From Acidimicrobiales bacterium (GTDB lineage: Bacteria > Actinomycetota > Acidimicrobiia > Acidimicrobiales > SZUA-35), in assembly GCA_020630065.1 (NCBI GenBank), contig JAHDCC010000014.1:1-46436 (forward strand): DNA of 46,436 bases, given 5' to 3'. The notes beneath the pieces are model-generated. The model had not been told where the DNA came from, ran no database searches, and worked only from the letters and a program-made list of their open reading frames with translations. The position numbers and the translations under genes are program-made. Shown in pieces: positions 25,201 to 32,620 of the stretch. Position 1 is the first letter of the stretch; each line of letters opens with the position of its first letter.

Positions 25201-28200
25201 TCGTCGGTTTCGAAAACCGAGGTGTCAAGAAGTCGGTTTATTTTGTCGTCGGATCGGTGATAGTTTTTGCGGGCCGCCAATACCGCCCGGTCGATCGCCT
25301 CAGGGTCGAATCGTTGCTCATCAAACTGTTGAGGGATCAGCCTTGTTTCAAAAAGCTGGCCTCGGGAGAGTCCGGTAACGATCATGGGAATGCCGAGTTC
25401 GACCGCCCGCTGGGTGGCCATCGAATAGATCGTTTTATAGCACCCGTGGCACACGTTTGAGAACTGGGCCAGACTTTCGCGAAAGACGGCGTTCATGCTG
25501 TCGTTGGTGACGAACTCGTGGTCGATACCTAAGTCTTCGACCGAACGCCGGACATTGTCTTTCGCCCCTTCTGAGATAAATCCGTTGTCTAACGTCAACG
25601 CATACGGGGTGAACCCAAGTTCAACCAGTTTGTAGAGGGCAAATGTGGAATCCTTGCCGCCGCTTAGAAGAAGCAGCGAATCGTATGGTCCGCTTCTTCG
25701 ATGTTCAGCGCTGTTCCGACGTTCGATCAAGTCGGCGGGGGTTCGAAACCACGATTCCGCTATAGGGGCGACCCGGTCATACTCGTGGCAGGTCGAACAA
25801 ATCCCGTTGGAATCAAAACTCACACCCGGAACGTTGGACGGCAGGCCGCAACGCTGGCAGTGCACGTCGACGGCTTCAGGTTTTGGTTGCCACAGCCGAA
25901 CGGCGGCTCGACGAATATCGGGGTGGGTTTCTAACGCCGCTTCTACTTCAGTCGGTTCGAGCCGGATTCCTCCTACTTTGATCTGTTCGTCAATTCGGCC
26001 CAGATAGGTCGCAGTCGTGGCGTTGACCAAACGCACCAAGTCGCCCGAACGGTAAAACCGTTTACCGTCGAGTTCGACGAACGGGTCGTGTGCTGAGCTG
26101 TCGGCTCCAGCGGATTGGAGATATCCGGTGGTGAGACCCGGATGGCTGATGAGAAGCTCGCCAGGAGAACCGATCGGGACGCGACTCAAACCGTCGTCGA
26201 CGATCCGCAGCGTCACTCCAGGAGCCGGAATACCGATCGGGATTTCTGGGGTGTTTTGAGCATCGTTTTCGGTTGCCCGGTGAATCATGCATCCAACGAC
26301 GGCTTCGGTGGGCCCGTACTCGTTGAAGATCGAAGCCGTTGGATTGTGTTCAAATATTCGTCGCGCTAACGACGAACCGAACGCTTCACCTCCGACGACG
26401 TAGGTTTGAAGCCGGTGCTGTGTCGGAAGCAGCCGTAGCAGAACTTCTAGATGTGATGGTGTGGCCTTGCACCATGAAATTTCGGGTGAAGCGGCAATGG
26501 TTTGTAGTGCTTCTGAACCGTCCGCTTCGATGACGACGAGTTTGCCTCCGGCAACGAGTGGCAGATAGAGGCTGGTCACTGTCAGATCAAAAGTCAACGA
26601 GCTGAAGAACGGAACGATGAGAGGATCGTCGTTGCAGTACCTGGATCTGGCGAATGAGATGTACCGGCTCAACCCGTCGCGGGTTATCGGGACCCCTTTA
26701 GGTTCACCGGTCGATCCGGATGTGAACAGCACGTAAGCTTCGCTCTGCCCATTAACGTCGCGGTCTAGCCAATCGGCGCCACCCGGATCTTTGTGGTTCG
26801 TCGATGCTAGAGGTTCGGTGAGCACGACCGAACACTCGGCTCGTCGAAGTAGATCTTGTCGACGTTGAGCGGGCTGTTTCGGGTCGATGGGAACATAGGC
26901 GGCACCGAGTAACAAGACCGACAGAATCGCCTGAACCGTTTGGGCTGTTCTCGGCATTTCGATTGCGACCCGATCACCGGCACCAACTCCGCGTTTTCGA
27001 AGCTCGGTTGCCCCAGCCTGGGCGCTACGCCAAAGTTCGTCGCCTGTCCAGCTTTTTGAGCCGTCTTCGAGAGCTATCTTGTTTGAACCTTCAAGCCCTG
27101 ACCGTAGCTGGGTCACGATGTCGAGTACCGGCTCTTCCGGTTCGGTTTCCCAATCAGAAATAGTCGCCAGTTCGTCCGACGACACGATCGACAAATCTTT
27201 GACAGCAGCCTCTGGGGCATCGATCATCAATTGCAGGATCGAGGAGAAGTGTTCCCAGAACCGGTCACGGTGGTCAGAGTCAGCCACAGCATGGTTCACA
27301 TCGGCTTGAAGCGTGATACCTGATTGAGTTTCGCTGTAACGGGTTAACTGCAGACGAACCATATGTTCTGAATCGATCGCCTGAGAATCCACCCAGGTAG
27401 TTCGTAGAGGCGCCCCGTTGAAGGTGTCGATACCGGCTCGAGAAATAACGTTAACGACCGTTTCGTAGTCGGCTTTGGGGGCGCTCCCGGGAACAGCGTT
27501 AGCCAATGTCTTCATTATCGACTTGCCCACTCGTCGATGCAGCGTTGTAAACGTGTCGTTGGTTTCGACTTCGACATCGACTGGGAACACTTCCATAACA
27601 GGACCTACCAACGACTTCGACGCGTCGTCGCTTCGGTTATGCACGGGCAGGCCGATCGAGAACTCTCCAGTTCGGGTCACTTTGTATAAATATGTGGCGA
27701 GTGCCGTCATCAAAACCGTCGTCCAACTCAACTCTTCGTTAAGCGACTTGTACGGTCCTGCCAAACTGGATTCGATCTTGGCTACCAGATCGTCGTCGTA
27801 ACACGCCAACCGGCTAGACCGCGAACGATCATCCATAGACCCGTCGGCGACAAACGAACCAACCGATGGACGGGCGGTATAGAGCCGACCTATTCGGGGA
27901 GCCGGTTTCCGGTTCTGCCAATACTCACGGGCACGGAGGGATTTCTTGTCAGAAACTTCGACATTTTCCGACCAGTCATAATAGGAGGGAATGTTAATCG
28001 AAGCTCCGCTGTACGCAGCCGCCGTCGATGCAACCACCAACGCCGACGAAGTTGCGTCGGTAACGGTGTGGTGCAGGTTCAAATACCACGATACCGATTG
28101 GTCTTCGTGGGTCAAGATCACACTGTCGTAGCAGCAGGTAGCAGTGTCGAGAACGGTTTTTACTCGCTGCTCGGCCCAATCCGACAAGTCTTCTTTTCGT

Positions 28201-28481
28201 AGATCAAGTCGCTCACTTGGTGGACTGTCTTGTCTGATTGAGACTTCGTGGCCCGATTCGCCTTCAACAATTTGGCTGCGTAACACATCGGAGGCTTCAA
28301 CAACGGCGGCAAACGACTGAGCCAAACGTTCAGCCTCGATTGGCGCCATGAACTGAGAAATCAACGCCATATTCTGCAACGGGGCAAACGGATGTAACTG
28401 TTGAGACACGAACAGTGGCCGTTGCATTAGCGATAGTTGGCGTCTGTTCGAAGATCCTATTGTTACTGGGGTTGTTGTCAT
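19296..28481 (-). CDS. Dimodular NRPS with PP-loop-interrupted A domain, TE and methyltransferase
   Basis: The protein is 3061 aa. Order: C1 (about 10-450, HHTVTDA at 137-143), A1 core (455-860; A3 585-596, A8 828-847), PP-loop amidotransferase-like insert (870-1200), rest of A1 (1201-1255, A10 NGKLD), T1 (Ser1308), C2 (1375-1790, HHVSADS 1502-1508), A2 (1805-2345), T2 (Ser2413), TE (2478-2745; Ser2561, probable Asp2588 and His2724), an unassigned linker, and a class I SAM methyltransferase (about 2906-3061, LLDIGSGDGR). C1 has no carrier before it, so it should accept a starter in trans, probably from the free carrier protein. By manual alignment the A1 code is D-L-T-K-V-G-E-V-G, near the Asn and Asp codes; A2 reads D-S-A-L-I-A-E-V-W, unassigned. 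Start ATG; weak SD. Confidence 0.93.
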   Translation of the reverse strand: MTTTPVTIGSSNRRQLSLMQRPLFVSQQLHPFAPLQNMALISQFMAPIEAERLAQSFAAVVEASDVLRSQIVEGESGHEVSIRQDSPPSERLDLRKEDLSDWAEQRVKTVLDTATCCYDSVILTHEDQSVSWYLNLHHTVTDATSSALVVASTAAAYSGASINIPSYYDWSENVEVSDKKSLRAREYWQNRKPAPRIGRLYTARPSVGSFVADGSMDDRSRSSRLACYDDDLVAKIESSLAGPYKSLNEELSWTTVLMTALATYLYKVTRTGEFSIGLPVHNRSDDASKSLVGPVMEVFPVDVEVETNDTFTTLHRRVGKSIMKTLANAVPGSAPKADYETVVNVISRAGIDTFNGAPLRTTWVDSQAIDSEHMVRLQLTRYSETQSGITLQADVNHAVADSDHRDRFWEHFSSILQLMIDAPEAAVKDLSIVSSDELATISDWETEPEEPVLDIVTQLRSGLEGSNKIALEDGSKSWTGDELWRSAQAGATELRKRGVGAGDRVAIEMPRTAQTVQAILSVLLLGAAYVPIDPKQPAQRRQDLLRRAECSVVLTEPLASTNHKDPGGADWLDRDVNGQSEAYVLFTSGSTGEPKGVPITRDGLSRYISFARSRYCNDDPLIVPFFSSLTFDLTVTSLYLPLVAGGKLVVIEADGSEALQTIAASPEISWCKATPSHLEVLLRLLPTQHRLQTYVVGGEAFGSSLARRIFEHNPTASIFNEYGPTEAVVGCMIHRATENDAQNTPEIPIGIPAPGVTLRIVDDGLSRVPIGSPGELLISHPGLTTGYLQSAGADSSAHDPFVELDGKRFYRSGDLVRLVNATTATYLGRIDEQIKVGGIRLEPTEVEAALETHPDIRRAAVRLWQPKPEAVDVHCQRCGLPSNVPGVSFDSNGICSTCHEYDRVAPIAESWFRTPADLIERRNSAEHRRSGPYDSLLLLSGGKDSTFALYKLVELGFTPYALTLDNGFISEGAKDNVRRSVEDLGIDHEFVTNDSMNAVFRESLAQFSNVCHGCYKTIYSMATQRAVELGIPMIVTGLSRGQLFETRLIPQQFDEQRFDPEAIDRAVLAARKNYHRSDDKINRLLDTSVFETDDVFEQVEYIDIYRYLDVELEDMLTYLSSQAPWVRPSDTGRSTNCLVNAAGIFTHQQEQGYHNYAEPYAWDVRLGHKTRSEAMEELDDGLDLEEVSSMLSTIGYEPRDRSILTAWIEVDDDTKLIPAELNSYLSTRLPIHAIPSAFVAGPALPFTTNGKLDTDALDAPERLHRAGPAMYVSPENDLERKVVAVWERVLRLQPVGLDDDFFALGGDSLAALETAAILEEEVGYRIDDAAVFMHPTPRQLAIAVDTTAPQPVGPQPGVPELGGADVKSVEALDLDGEPALSESEQGILYEMALEPESAKYNLGRRYDFSGVIDIGALEEALQRVAERHQPLHWTYSKPRRRLSASEAVEVTVSSSNDPDDVDVTDQNIAEFHRTPFDLTAGPLLRCWVTSKQSSTVVVLSTHHVSADSETFALLWDEIESEMTGRGLPALTSSYSTEMAELQSGYESSDVDREFWLETANKPAAPLAITQPSIAGADGLIRRTATVSVADLTSNPSGSGSVLTAAAAALTLARYTNNSDKPVGLGFLASVRNSRQAQGLAGYFLNTLPLQFDVAPDSSIGSILDEVRTKLGQALSHRRYPYARMLQDRRSVSAPVKPFDVLVAYDRLGSVSIPDKDGNTINATQQILHNGTAVGTASLFVEVGAETVELAVEFSGAAMMAEDAERMLLEFDTSLALLATESHDVPVSSGAAISQSLLIGPEQRSLTSVWSTISDHMISSPAKSAIECGGESLTWAEVEHLSAGIAGQLDRVGVGPGDRVVVALRRSAMILPAIVAIARLGATYVPLDPTYPENRKMLLAQQSDALAALIDETASGNPLTPHDLDVRTIDKVSPGLHLNSWHEVAFDPNHVAYLIFTSGSTGEPKGVPVTNRCLAASTAARFDFYQRISRPNGAEKPTRFLMLSSISFDSSIAGIFWTASAGGTIVMPTDDEVHNVDALTDIFTQSAISHALTVPALYERVLGRRSSFDSWVDHVIVAGESCSQRVVLNHKSKVGFSSLINEYGPTEATVWASGAVVHNPGRPDENAGQADTSVPIGTPIAGASLAVVDHHLCPVPEGVEGQLVVGGAGVVDGYLHAESADSFVSLPWAETAFITGDLAVLRDGAIHFLGRVDDQLSVNGVRVEPGEIESALNNLDGIEASAVSVVDPRTVDELLAEASDHIVREVMAKAAVDDHPTATLRQRLLALSETSRPVLVAHIELSEGAELDSAAVRRDVANSLAKNVVPQRFITQRRIPRLPNGKIDRVAVAQLSVGSQSSSTGTSDAGLVNIGLGRDAVLEPAGKLTNEVEKIFAHLIGHTDFDVDDSFFDIGGHSLLAVELVDRVADQFRVELPISDLYRNSSATEVARIISASTGTNLGAGVSGADTSTTSDKASSTTYLVPIQPEGSKTPIIGVHVLGINSEFYRPLAARLGSDQPMFGVGQPVADLDTTRPSDVAEIAAEYRRELESITSAGPVILAAVSLGSVVAYELATQLRRSGREVERLVLFDAAGPMQLPGSDTDSLSGSKRLANKVVAHSKEMGKNPPKYLLDRSKMTAKRLRRRSEMVSIQTRKRLGIGLSNKLEIRRFVEDNVRSQINYEFKPLAVPILVFKADDSFTASRRDGAFGWEMVADAGVKLIDVAGGHLSMLAEPHVEALAGHFIGEVSAESVTSKLMGALHRGDFLRVLSRLEASETDGGSEAELVNKAVRETTKIAESSRGSQDSAMKVLVEAGVDAIAQPVPKRSVHHTFTITLTDAVSVEMLRKVPIAFERIGFRPQLSYIEHEWLAAVSKVGLAVFVAEDAHATRAIVRWQPDSPIVSPQVSSVSDDADLGVFVGTPSALVSEILDRVNVTQDDVLLDIGSGDGRVLVEAARHFGCRGVGVEQSGELVEQSRRRIAQAGVGDLVEVVHGDAREVDVADASVIFLFLPPEASSELLPALLAQRAEGAVIVAHEQLAVRWPVEPTERHLIVDGGITVAYLWR
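24882..25874 (-). other. WbpG-like PP-loop domain inside NRPS A1
   Basis: This segment encodes residues about 870-1200. It starts with a zinc-finger-like module (Cys875, 878, 895, 898, with SFDSNGICSTC) typical of N-acetyl-sugar amidotransferases of the WbpG type. The PP-loop SGGKDS (940-945), LDNGF, and VCHGC (Cys1011, Cys1014) before a GLSRGQ stretch follow. All expected ATP-pyrophosphatase elements appear intact. It sits between A8 and A10, a region where other NRPS A domains carry inserted methyltransferases or oxidases. I know of no described PP-loop insert there. Confidence 0.85.
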
Positions 28482-28666
28482 CCGCCGTGCCTGCTGAGTT
28501 CTATCGCCGAGTCTGTTTATGCTTACTACGGAAACGCGACTAATTTGGATGCGTACAAGAGCGGATTAATAGATATTTCACTAGTAATGTTTAGAAATCG
28601 CATCTTGAATCGAATCACAGACGAACTAGCTAGAAACATACAAAAACCCGGTGGAAAGAGCTACGA

Positions 28667-30094
28667 GTGAAGCAAGCCAAACCTACGCCCCGACACGGCC
28701 AAAGGCAAATTAATCAACAAATGATCTCCAAAGCCCAGCCGGTATTTGCACATAGTACACCTTCGATACCGTCGATAACCAAATTTCTCACCATGGTTCT
28801 GGCGCTTTGTGCGATCGTGCTGGCAACTGCCCAACCGGCGTCGGCTCACACCGGTGTTCAGTCTTACATCTATCTCGATGTCACAGAAACCTCGCTGGCT
28901 GGCAGGATCGAAGCTCCAATACCGGACCTTCGAGACACACTCGAGTTAGACCTCAGCGGTTCGGATGAACAAATCATCGAAGAGATAAACGACGAGTTGG
29001 ATACGATCACCGACTATTTCTCGGATCACTTTGTTTTCCAGGTTGACGGAGAGACCTTACCCGTCAGCTACGACACCGCTTCGCTGTTCTTTAGTGACGC
29101 TGACGAAATCGACGACAATTATGTGGTGTTCCCATTCGAAGTCGAAACAGATGGCCCCGTTGCCCGAGAATTCGACCTTCAGGCCGACTTCTTTATCGAA
29201 GAAATCGACGACCGGGAGAACTGGCTGCTCATCGGTAATGACTGGCAGACCGGCGTCATCGAAAACGGCTTCGAAGAAATCAGTCGCTTCACCGAACCAG
29301 GGGCCACCGAGTCAATCGACCTGGGAGAACCAAACAGATTCAAGAATTTCATTTCAAGCGTAAAACTTGGCGTCAACCATATTCAAACCGGCCCAGACCA
29401 CATCCTGTTTGTTCTGGTACTTCTACTTCCTTCGGTTCTGGTTTTTAGCGGTTCGTGGAAACCGTCCGCCAGTTTCGGGTCAGCTCTGTGGCGTGTGCTT
29501 AAGATCGCAACGATGTTCACGGTTGCCCACTCGATAACGTTCACGCTCGCCGGGCTCGACATTTTGCCGCTACCTTCGAGCAAAATCGTCGAATCAATCA
29601 TCGCTCTGTCGATAGCGGTAGCAGCGCTTCATAATTTGAGGCCGATCGCCGCCAACCGGGAATGGTTAATCTCGTTCGTATTCGGACTGTTCCACGGAAT
29701 GGGTTTCGCTTCTCTTATTTCGGGGCTAGAGATTAGCCGGTCAACTCAGCTGGTATCTCTGCTAGGGCGAAATGTAGGCATCGAAATTGGTCAGTCGATC
29801 GTTATCTTACTTCTGTTCCCGGCGTTGTTCTTGTTACGCAGAACCACGTTCTATCGACCGTTCTTCGTGGCCGGCTCTCTGCTTCTGGCCGTTGTCAGCC
29901 TCGGCTGGATGATCGAACGGCTATTCGAAACCGACTTAGGCATGAGCGCTGTAGTCGACCCAGTGTTCGCTTGGCCAAGAGTACTCATCTGGGTAGCTAT
30001 CTTGACTATCGCCGCCGCTGTCGTATGGAAAAAAGGCGACCAAGACGATTCGCTGCTACCAGTGGTGGAACCTGCAGAAACAGTCGCAGCATAG
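28667..30094 (+). CDS. HupE/UreJ-family membrane protein
   Basis: A signal-like N-terminus (MVLALCAIVLATAQPASA) leads into an extracytoplasmic domain of about 180 residues rich in Asp/Glu, then a membrane domain of about seven helices. HupE/UreJ signatures are present: HIQTGPDHILFVL, FTVAHSITFTLA and FGLFHGMGFAS, with conserved His/Asp residues that may bind metal. Relatives are linked to nickel or cobalt uptake or to unknown export. The GTG at 28667 follows GGTGGAAAG; later ATGs at 28721 or 28793 are alternatives, and the latter would begin right at the signal peptide. It is divergent from the NRPS across 185 bp and convergent with RecQ. Confidence 0.83.
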   Translation: MKQAKPTPRHGQRQINQQMISKAQPVFAHSTPSIPSITKFLTMVLALCAIVLATAQPASAHTGVQSYIYLDVTETSLAGRIEAPIPDLRDTLELDLSGSDEQIIEEINDELDTITDYFSDHFVFQVDGETLPVSYDTASLFFSDADEIDDNYVVFPFEVETDGPVAREFDLQADFFIEEIDDRENWLLIGNDWQTGVIENGFEEISRFTEPGATESIDLGEPNRFKNFISSVKLGVNHIQTGPDHILFVLVLLLPSVLVFSGSWKPSASFGSALWRVLKIATMFTVAHSITFTLAGLDILPLPSSKIVESIIALSIAVAALHNLRPIAANREWLISFVFGLFHGMGFASLISGLEISRSTQLVSLLGRNVGIEIGQSIVILLLFPALFLLRRTTFYRPFFVAGSLLLAVVSLGWMIERLFETDLGMSAVVDPVFAWPRVLIWVAILTIAAAVVWKKGDQDDSLLPVVEPAETVAA

Positions 30095-30129
30095 CTACAG
30101 CCATCACGGCAATATGGGTGCTGTCCGGA

Positions 30130-32277
30130 CTACAGCGTTCGCAGAACTGCAGGCAGCACCGGGCCTGCACCCTGTGAACGCAACAGGACCGAACACACCG
30201 TTAAGGTCCAACGGGAACTGACTTCGTCATCGAGTAGAAGTACCGGGCCAGATAGATGTTCTGCTGGCGCCATATTCGATTGATCAACATCGAATCTGCC
30301 CCAGATATTTCCAACCTGGTGTGCGCTGTTTGACTGATCGGCTTGCCAACCGCCTTCGTCGATGCGTCGTAGGCTGTGATAGACCGGGATTTTCCCGAGT
30401 TCACCAACGCTGTCAGCCAAGGCTGCAAGCAGCCCGGGACGACGGCGAGACGGTACCGGGCAGATCCAACGAGGGCGAGCTGGCCAATCCCAACGTTTCA
30501 GCACTCCTGCAAACGACCGAACCAGGTCGTCCGGGATTTCTAACGATTCGTTTTGGTCGGCCTGAGCGAACAGCTGCTCGATAATCGAATCCCATCCCCC
30601 GTCACCGCGACGAGCGAGGGATCGACCCGGTTCGGCTCGAAGCTCGGGCGATATTTTGCCTCGTGGCTCCCCCAAACCGGTCGGCCACTGTCGTCGAGGT
30701 TCAATGAGAACGTCTCCGCCTTGGAGAAGAACCTGAGCGGCTGCAACCAGCGTTTCGTCTAGCTCGTGATTTGGTTGGTGCGAGCCACGACAACAATCAC
30801 AACGTCGGCAATCGTCGGCGTCTGGGTCGTCTAACGCTTCTCGAAGAAAACGCAGGCGGCAAGATTTGAGCTGCCGGAACGCCACCATCTGCTCCGATTC
30901 GTCACGACGAAGCGCACGTAACCGGGCCGCTTTCTCACGGTTGTACTCCCAGCCGGACTCACAGACGATATAGCCGCCCTTGATCTGGCGGACTGCGCCT
31001 TCCACTTCCAATATTTTCAACAAGGTACCTAGCCGCGACCGGCCGAGGTTAACGCTTGTTTCCAACGAAGCAATCGATACTGGTAGGGTCGAATCTAGTT
31101 GGGCCAGAACCGACTGGCAGAGTTCTTCGGGAGGAAGACTGACTTGATCAAACCAGCGCCAAACGGCGGCGTCTTCGGCCGGACGGGGCAACGCAATTAC
31201 TTGGGCCGTATCGATAGCGCGACCGGCACGGCCGATCTGCTGATAATAGGCGACCGGAGTAGGAGGAAGACCAAGGTGGACACAAAACGCCATGTCGCCT
31301 TTGTCGAAACCCATACCCAACGCTGAGGTCGCCACCAGCGCCTTCAACTCGTTACGGCGCAGACTGTCTTCCAAGTACTGCCGACGTTCGTTCTCGGTGG
31401 CGCCGGTATAGGCGGCCACTTTCACACCACGTTCAAGCAGCCACTGAGCCGTCTGTTCAGCCTGGTTTTGGGTTAGACAATACACGATGCCGCTACCCGA
31501 CCACTGCGGCATTTCACGAGCCAACCACGCTAACCTTTGGGCGTCATTTTCAAGGTCGACCGATGAAAGGTGCAACGACTCTCGATCTAAAGACGTGCGT
31601 AACACCAGAGTGCCCGAACCTAGTTGTGAAGCCACATCGTCGGTAACTCGCTGGTTTGCGGTCGCCGTTGTGGCCAGGACCGGCGTCCACGGCGGCAAAT
31701 CGGCCAACAGTTGCCGCAGGCGGAGATAGTCAGGGCGGAAGTCATGACCCCAATCGGAAATACAATGCGCTTCGTCGCAAACCAAGGCAAACGGCTGAGC
31801 GAGCAACATAGCGAACACTCGCTGCCGGAAACCTGCGTTCGCCAACCGTTCCGGCGAGATCAGGAGGAGGTCTACTTCGTTTAGATTAATCGCTTCTTCG
31901 ACAGATGCCCAGGCCTCTAAGTTCGACGAGTTAATCGTCTCTGCGCGCAGGCCTAACGCCGCCGCAGACGCCACCTGGTCTCGCATCAACGCCAGCAGTG
32001 GTGAAACCACAACCGTTGGCCCCCACCCTCGATCTCGAAGCATACGGGTCGCCGAAAAGTAGACGGCTGATTTACCAAACCCGGTTCGGGCTACCAGTAA
32101 TGTTCGACGGCCATCGGCGACGACGGCAGAAACCGCTTCAATCTGTTCGGGCCTTGGTTCTGCTTCCGGTCCAGCAAGCTGCTGGGTATGGCGTCGCAGC
32201 TCTGTATCAACTTCGACCCGTGTAGGCCGGGGTGGTTGGTCAAAATTGCCGTTGTTCGTTGTCACGAGATGCTGCAC
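30130..32277 (-). CDS. recQ: RecQ-family DNA helicase with phosphoribosyltransferase-like C-terminus
   Basis: This is an ATP-dependent 3'-5' DNA helicase. Motif I is TGFGKS (65-70), with DEAH at 168-171, SDWGHDFRPDY, TATA, and GMGFDKGD...QIGRAGR in the second RecA domain. A cysteine cluster (CRLRFL...CRRCDCC) makes the RecQ zinc site. The C-terminal 150 residues end with VLLLDDEVSSRWT (about 679-691), which resembles the PRPP-binding motif of phosphoribosyltransferases, a fusion seen in some actinobacterial RecQ proteins. The start is GTG at 32277. It is convergent with HupE (35-bp gap). The gene is a housekeeping-type insertion within the biosynthetic locus. Confidence 0.9.
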   Translation of the reverse strand: MQHLVTTNNGNFDQPPRPTRVEVDTELRRHTQQLAGPEAEPRPEQIEAVSAVVADGRRTLLVARTGFGKSAVYFSATRMLRDRGWGPTVVVSPLLALMRDQVASAAALGLRAETINSSNLEAWASVEEAINLNEVDLLLISPERLANAGFRQRVFAMLLAQPFALVCDEAHCISDWGHDFRPDYLRLRQLLADLPPWTPVLATTATANQRVTDDVASQLGSGTLVLRTSLDRESLHLSSVDLENDAQRLAWLAREMPQWSGSGIVYCLTQNQAEQTAQWLLERGVKVAAYTGATENERRQYLEDSLRRNELKALVATSALGMGFDKGDMAFCVHLGLPPTPVAYYQQIGRAGRAIDTAQVIALPRPAEDAAVWRWFDQVSLPPEELCQSVLAQLDSTLPVSIASLETSVNLGRSRLGTLLKILEVEGAVRQIKGGYIVCESGWEYNREKAARLRALRRDESEQMVAFRQLKSCRLRFLREALDDPDADDCRRCDCCRGSHQPNHELDETLVAAAQVLLQGGDVLIEPRRQWPTGLGEPRGKISPELRAEPGRSLARRGDGGWDSIIEQLFAQADQNESLEIPDDLVRSFAGVLKRWDWPARPRWICPVPSRRRPGLLAALADSVGELGKIPVYHSLRRIDEGGWQADQSNSAHQVGNIWGRFDVDQSNMAPAEHLSGPVLLLDDEVSSRWTLTVCSVLLRSQGAGPVLPAVLRTL

Positions 32278-32332
32278 TCCGATGCCGTCGTTGAAGACTA
32301 GCAGGCATCTCGGAGTCTCGACAGGTGTGAGG

Positions 32333-32599
32333 CTAGTCGGTGACTTTCGTTTGGATGAACGCCAACATACGTTGGACGGTCTGGAAGTTCGCGAGGGTTA
32401 CTTCCAAAGGGTCGACGTCCAAACCGTATTCGTCTTCCATCCATTGGGTTATTCGCATGACACCAATCGAATCGACTGCGCCGGTGAGCAACAGGTCGGT
32501 TTCGACATCAACGGTTTCGGACGCTACCTCCGTATTGATATAGGTCAAAAGCCGTTCGTCAATACTGTTACCTGGGTTATCTACGTTGTCCGCCTGCAT
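32333..32599 (-). CDS. Free acyl/peptidyl carrier protein
   Basis: An 88-residue carrier protein with the phosphopantetheine attachment motif AVDSIGVM (Ser44). The pattern TDLLLTGAVDSIG...GLDVDPLEVTLANFQTV resembles free carrier proteins that hold proline during its oxidation to pyrrole-2-carboxylate (PltL, RedO type). It begins 21 bp after the adenylation enzyme stop, so the two form an operon. Inferred role: loaded by the adenylation enzyme, oxidised by the divergent dehydrogenase, then donor to the first C domain of the NRPS. Confidence 0.92.
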   Translation of the reverse strand: MQADNVDNPGNSIDERLLTYINTEVASETVDVETDLLLTGAVDSIGVMRITQWMEDEYGLDVDPLEVTLANFQTVQRMLAFIQTKVTD

Positions 32600-32620
32600 A
32601 TCTGCTGTACCTTAACGTGG

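Noticed and set aside
24882-25874. Asparagine synthetase or GMP synthetase domain
   Set aside because: There is no glutaminase domain, and the N-terminal CxxC...CxxC with FDSNGICSTC matches the WbpG-like group better than either.
19296-28481. Siderophore cluster
   Set aside because: There are no catechol, hydroxamate or receptor genes and no siderophore exporter; only HupE hints at metals, which is too little.
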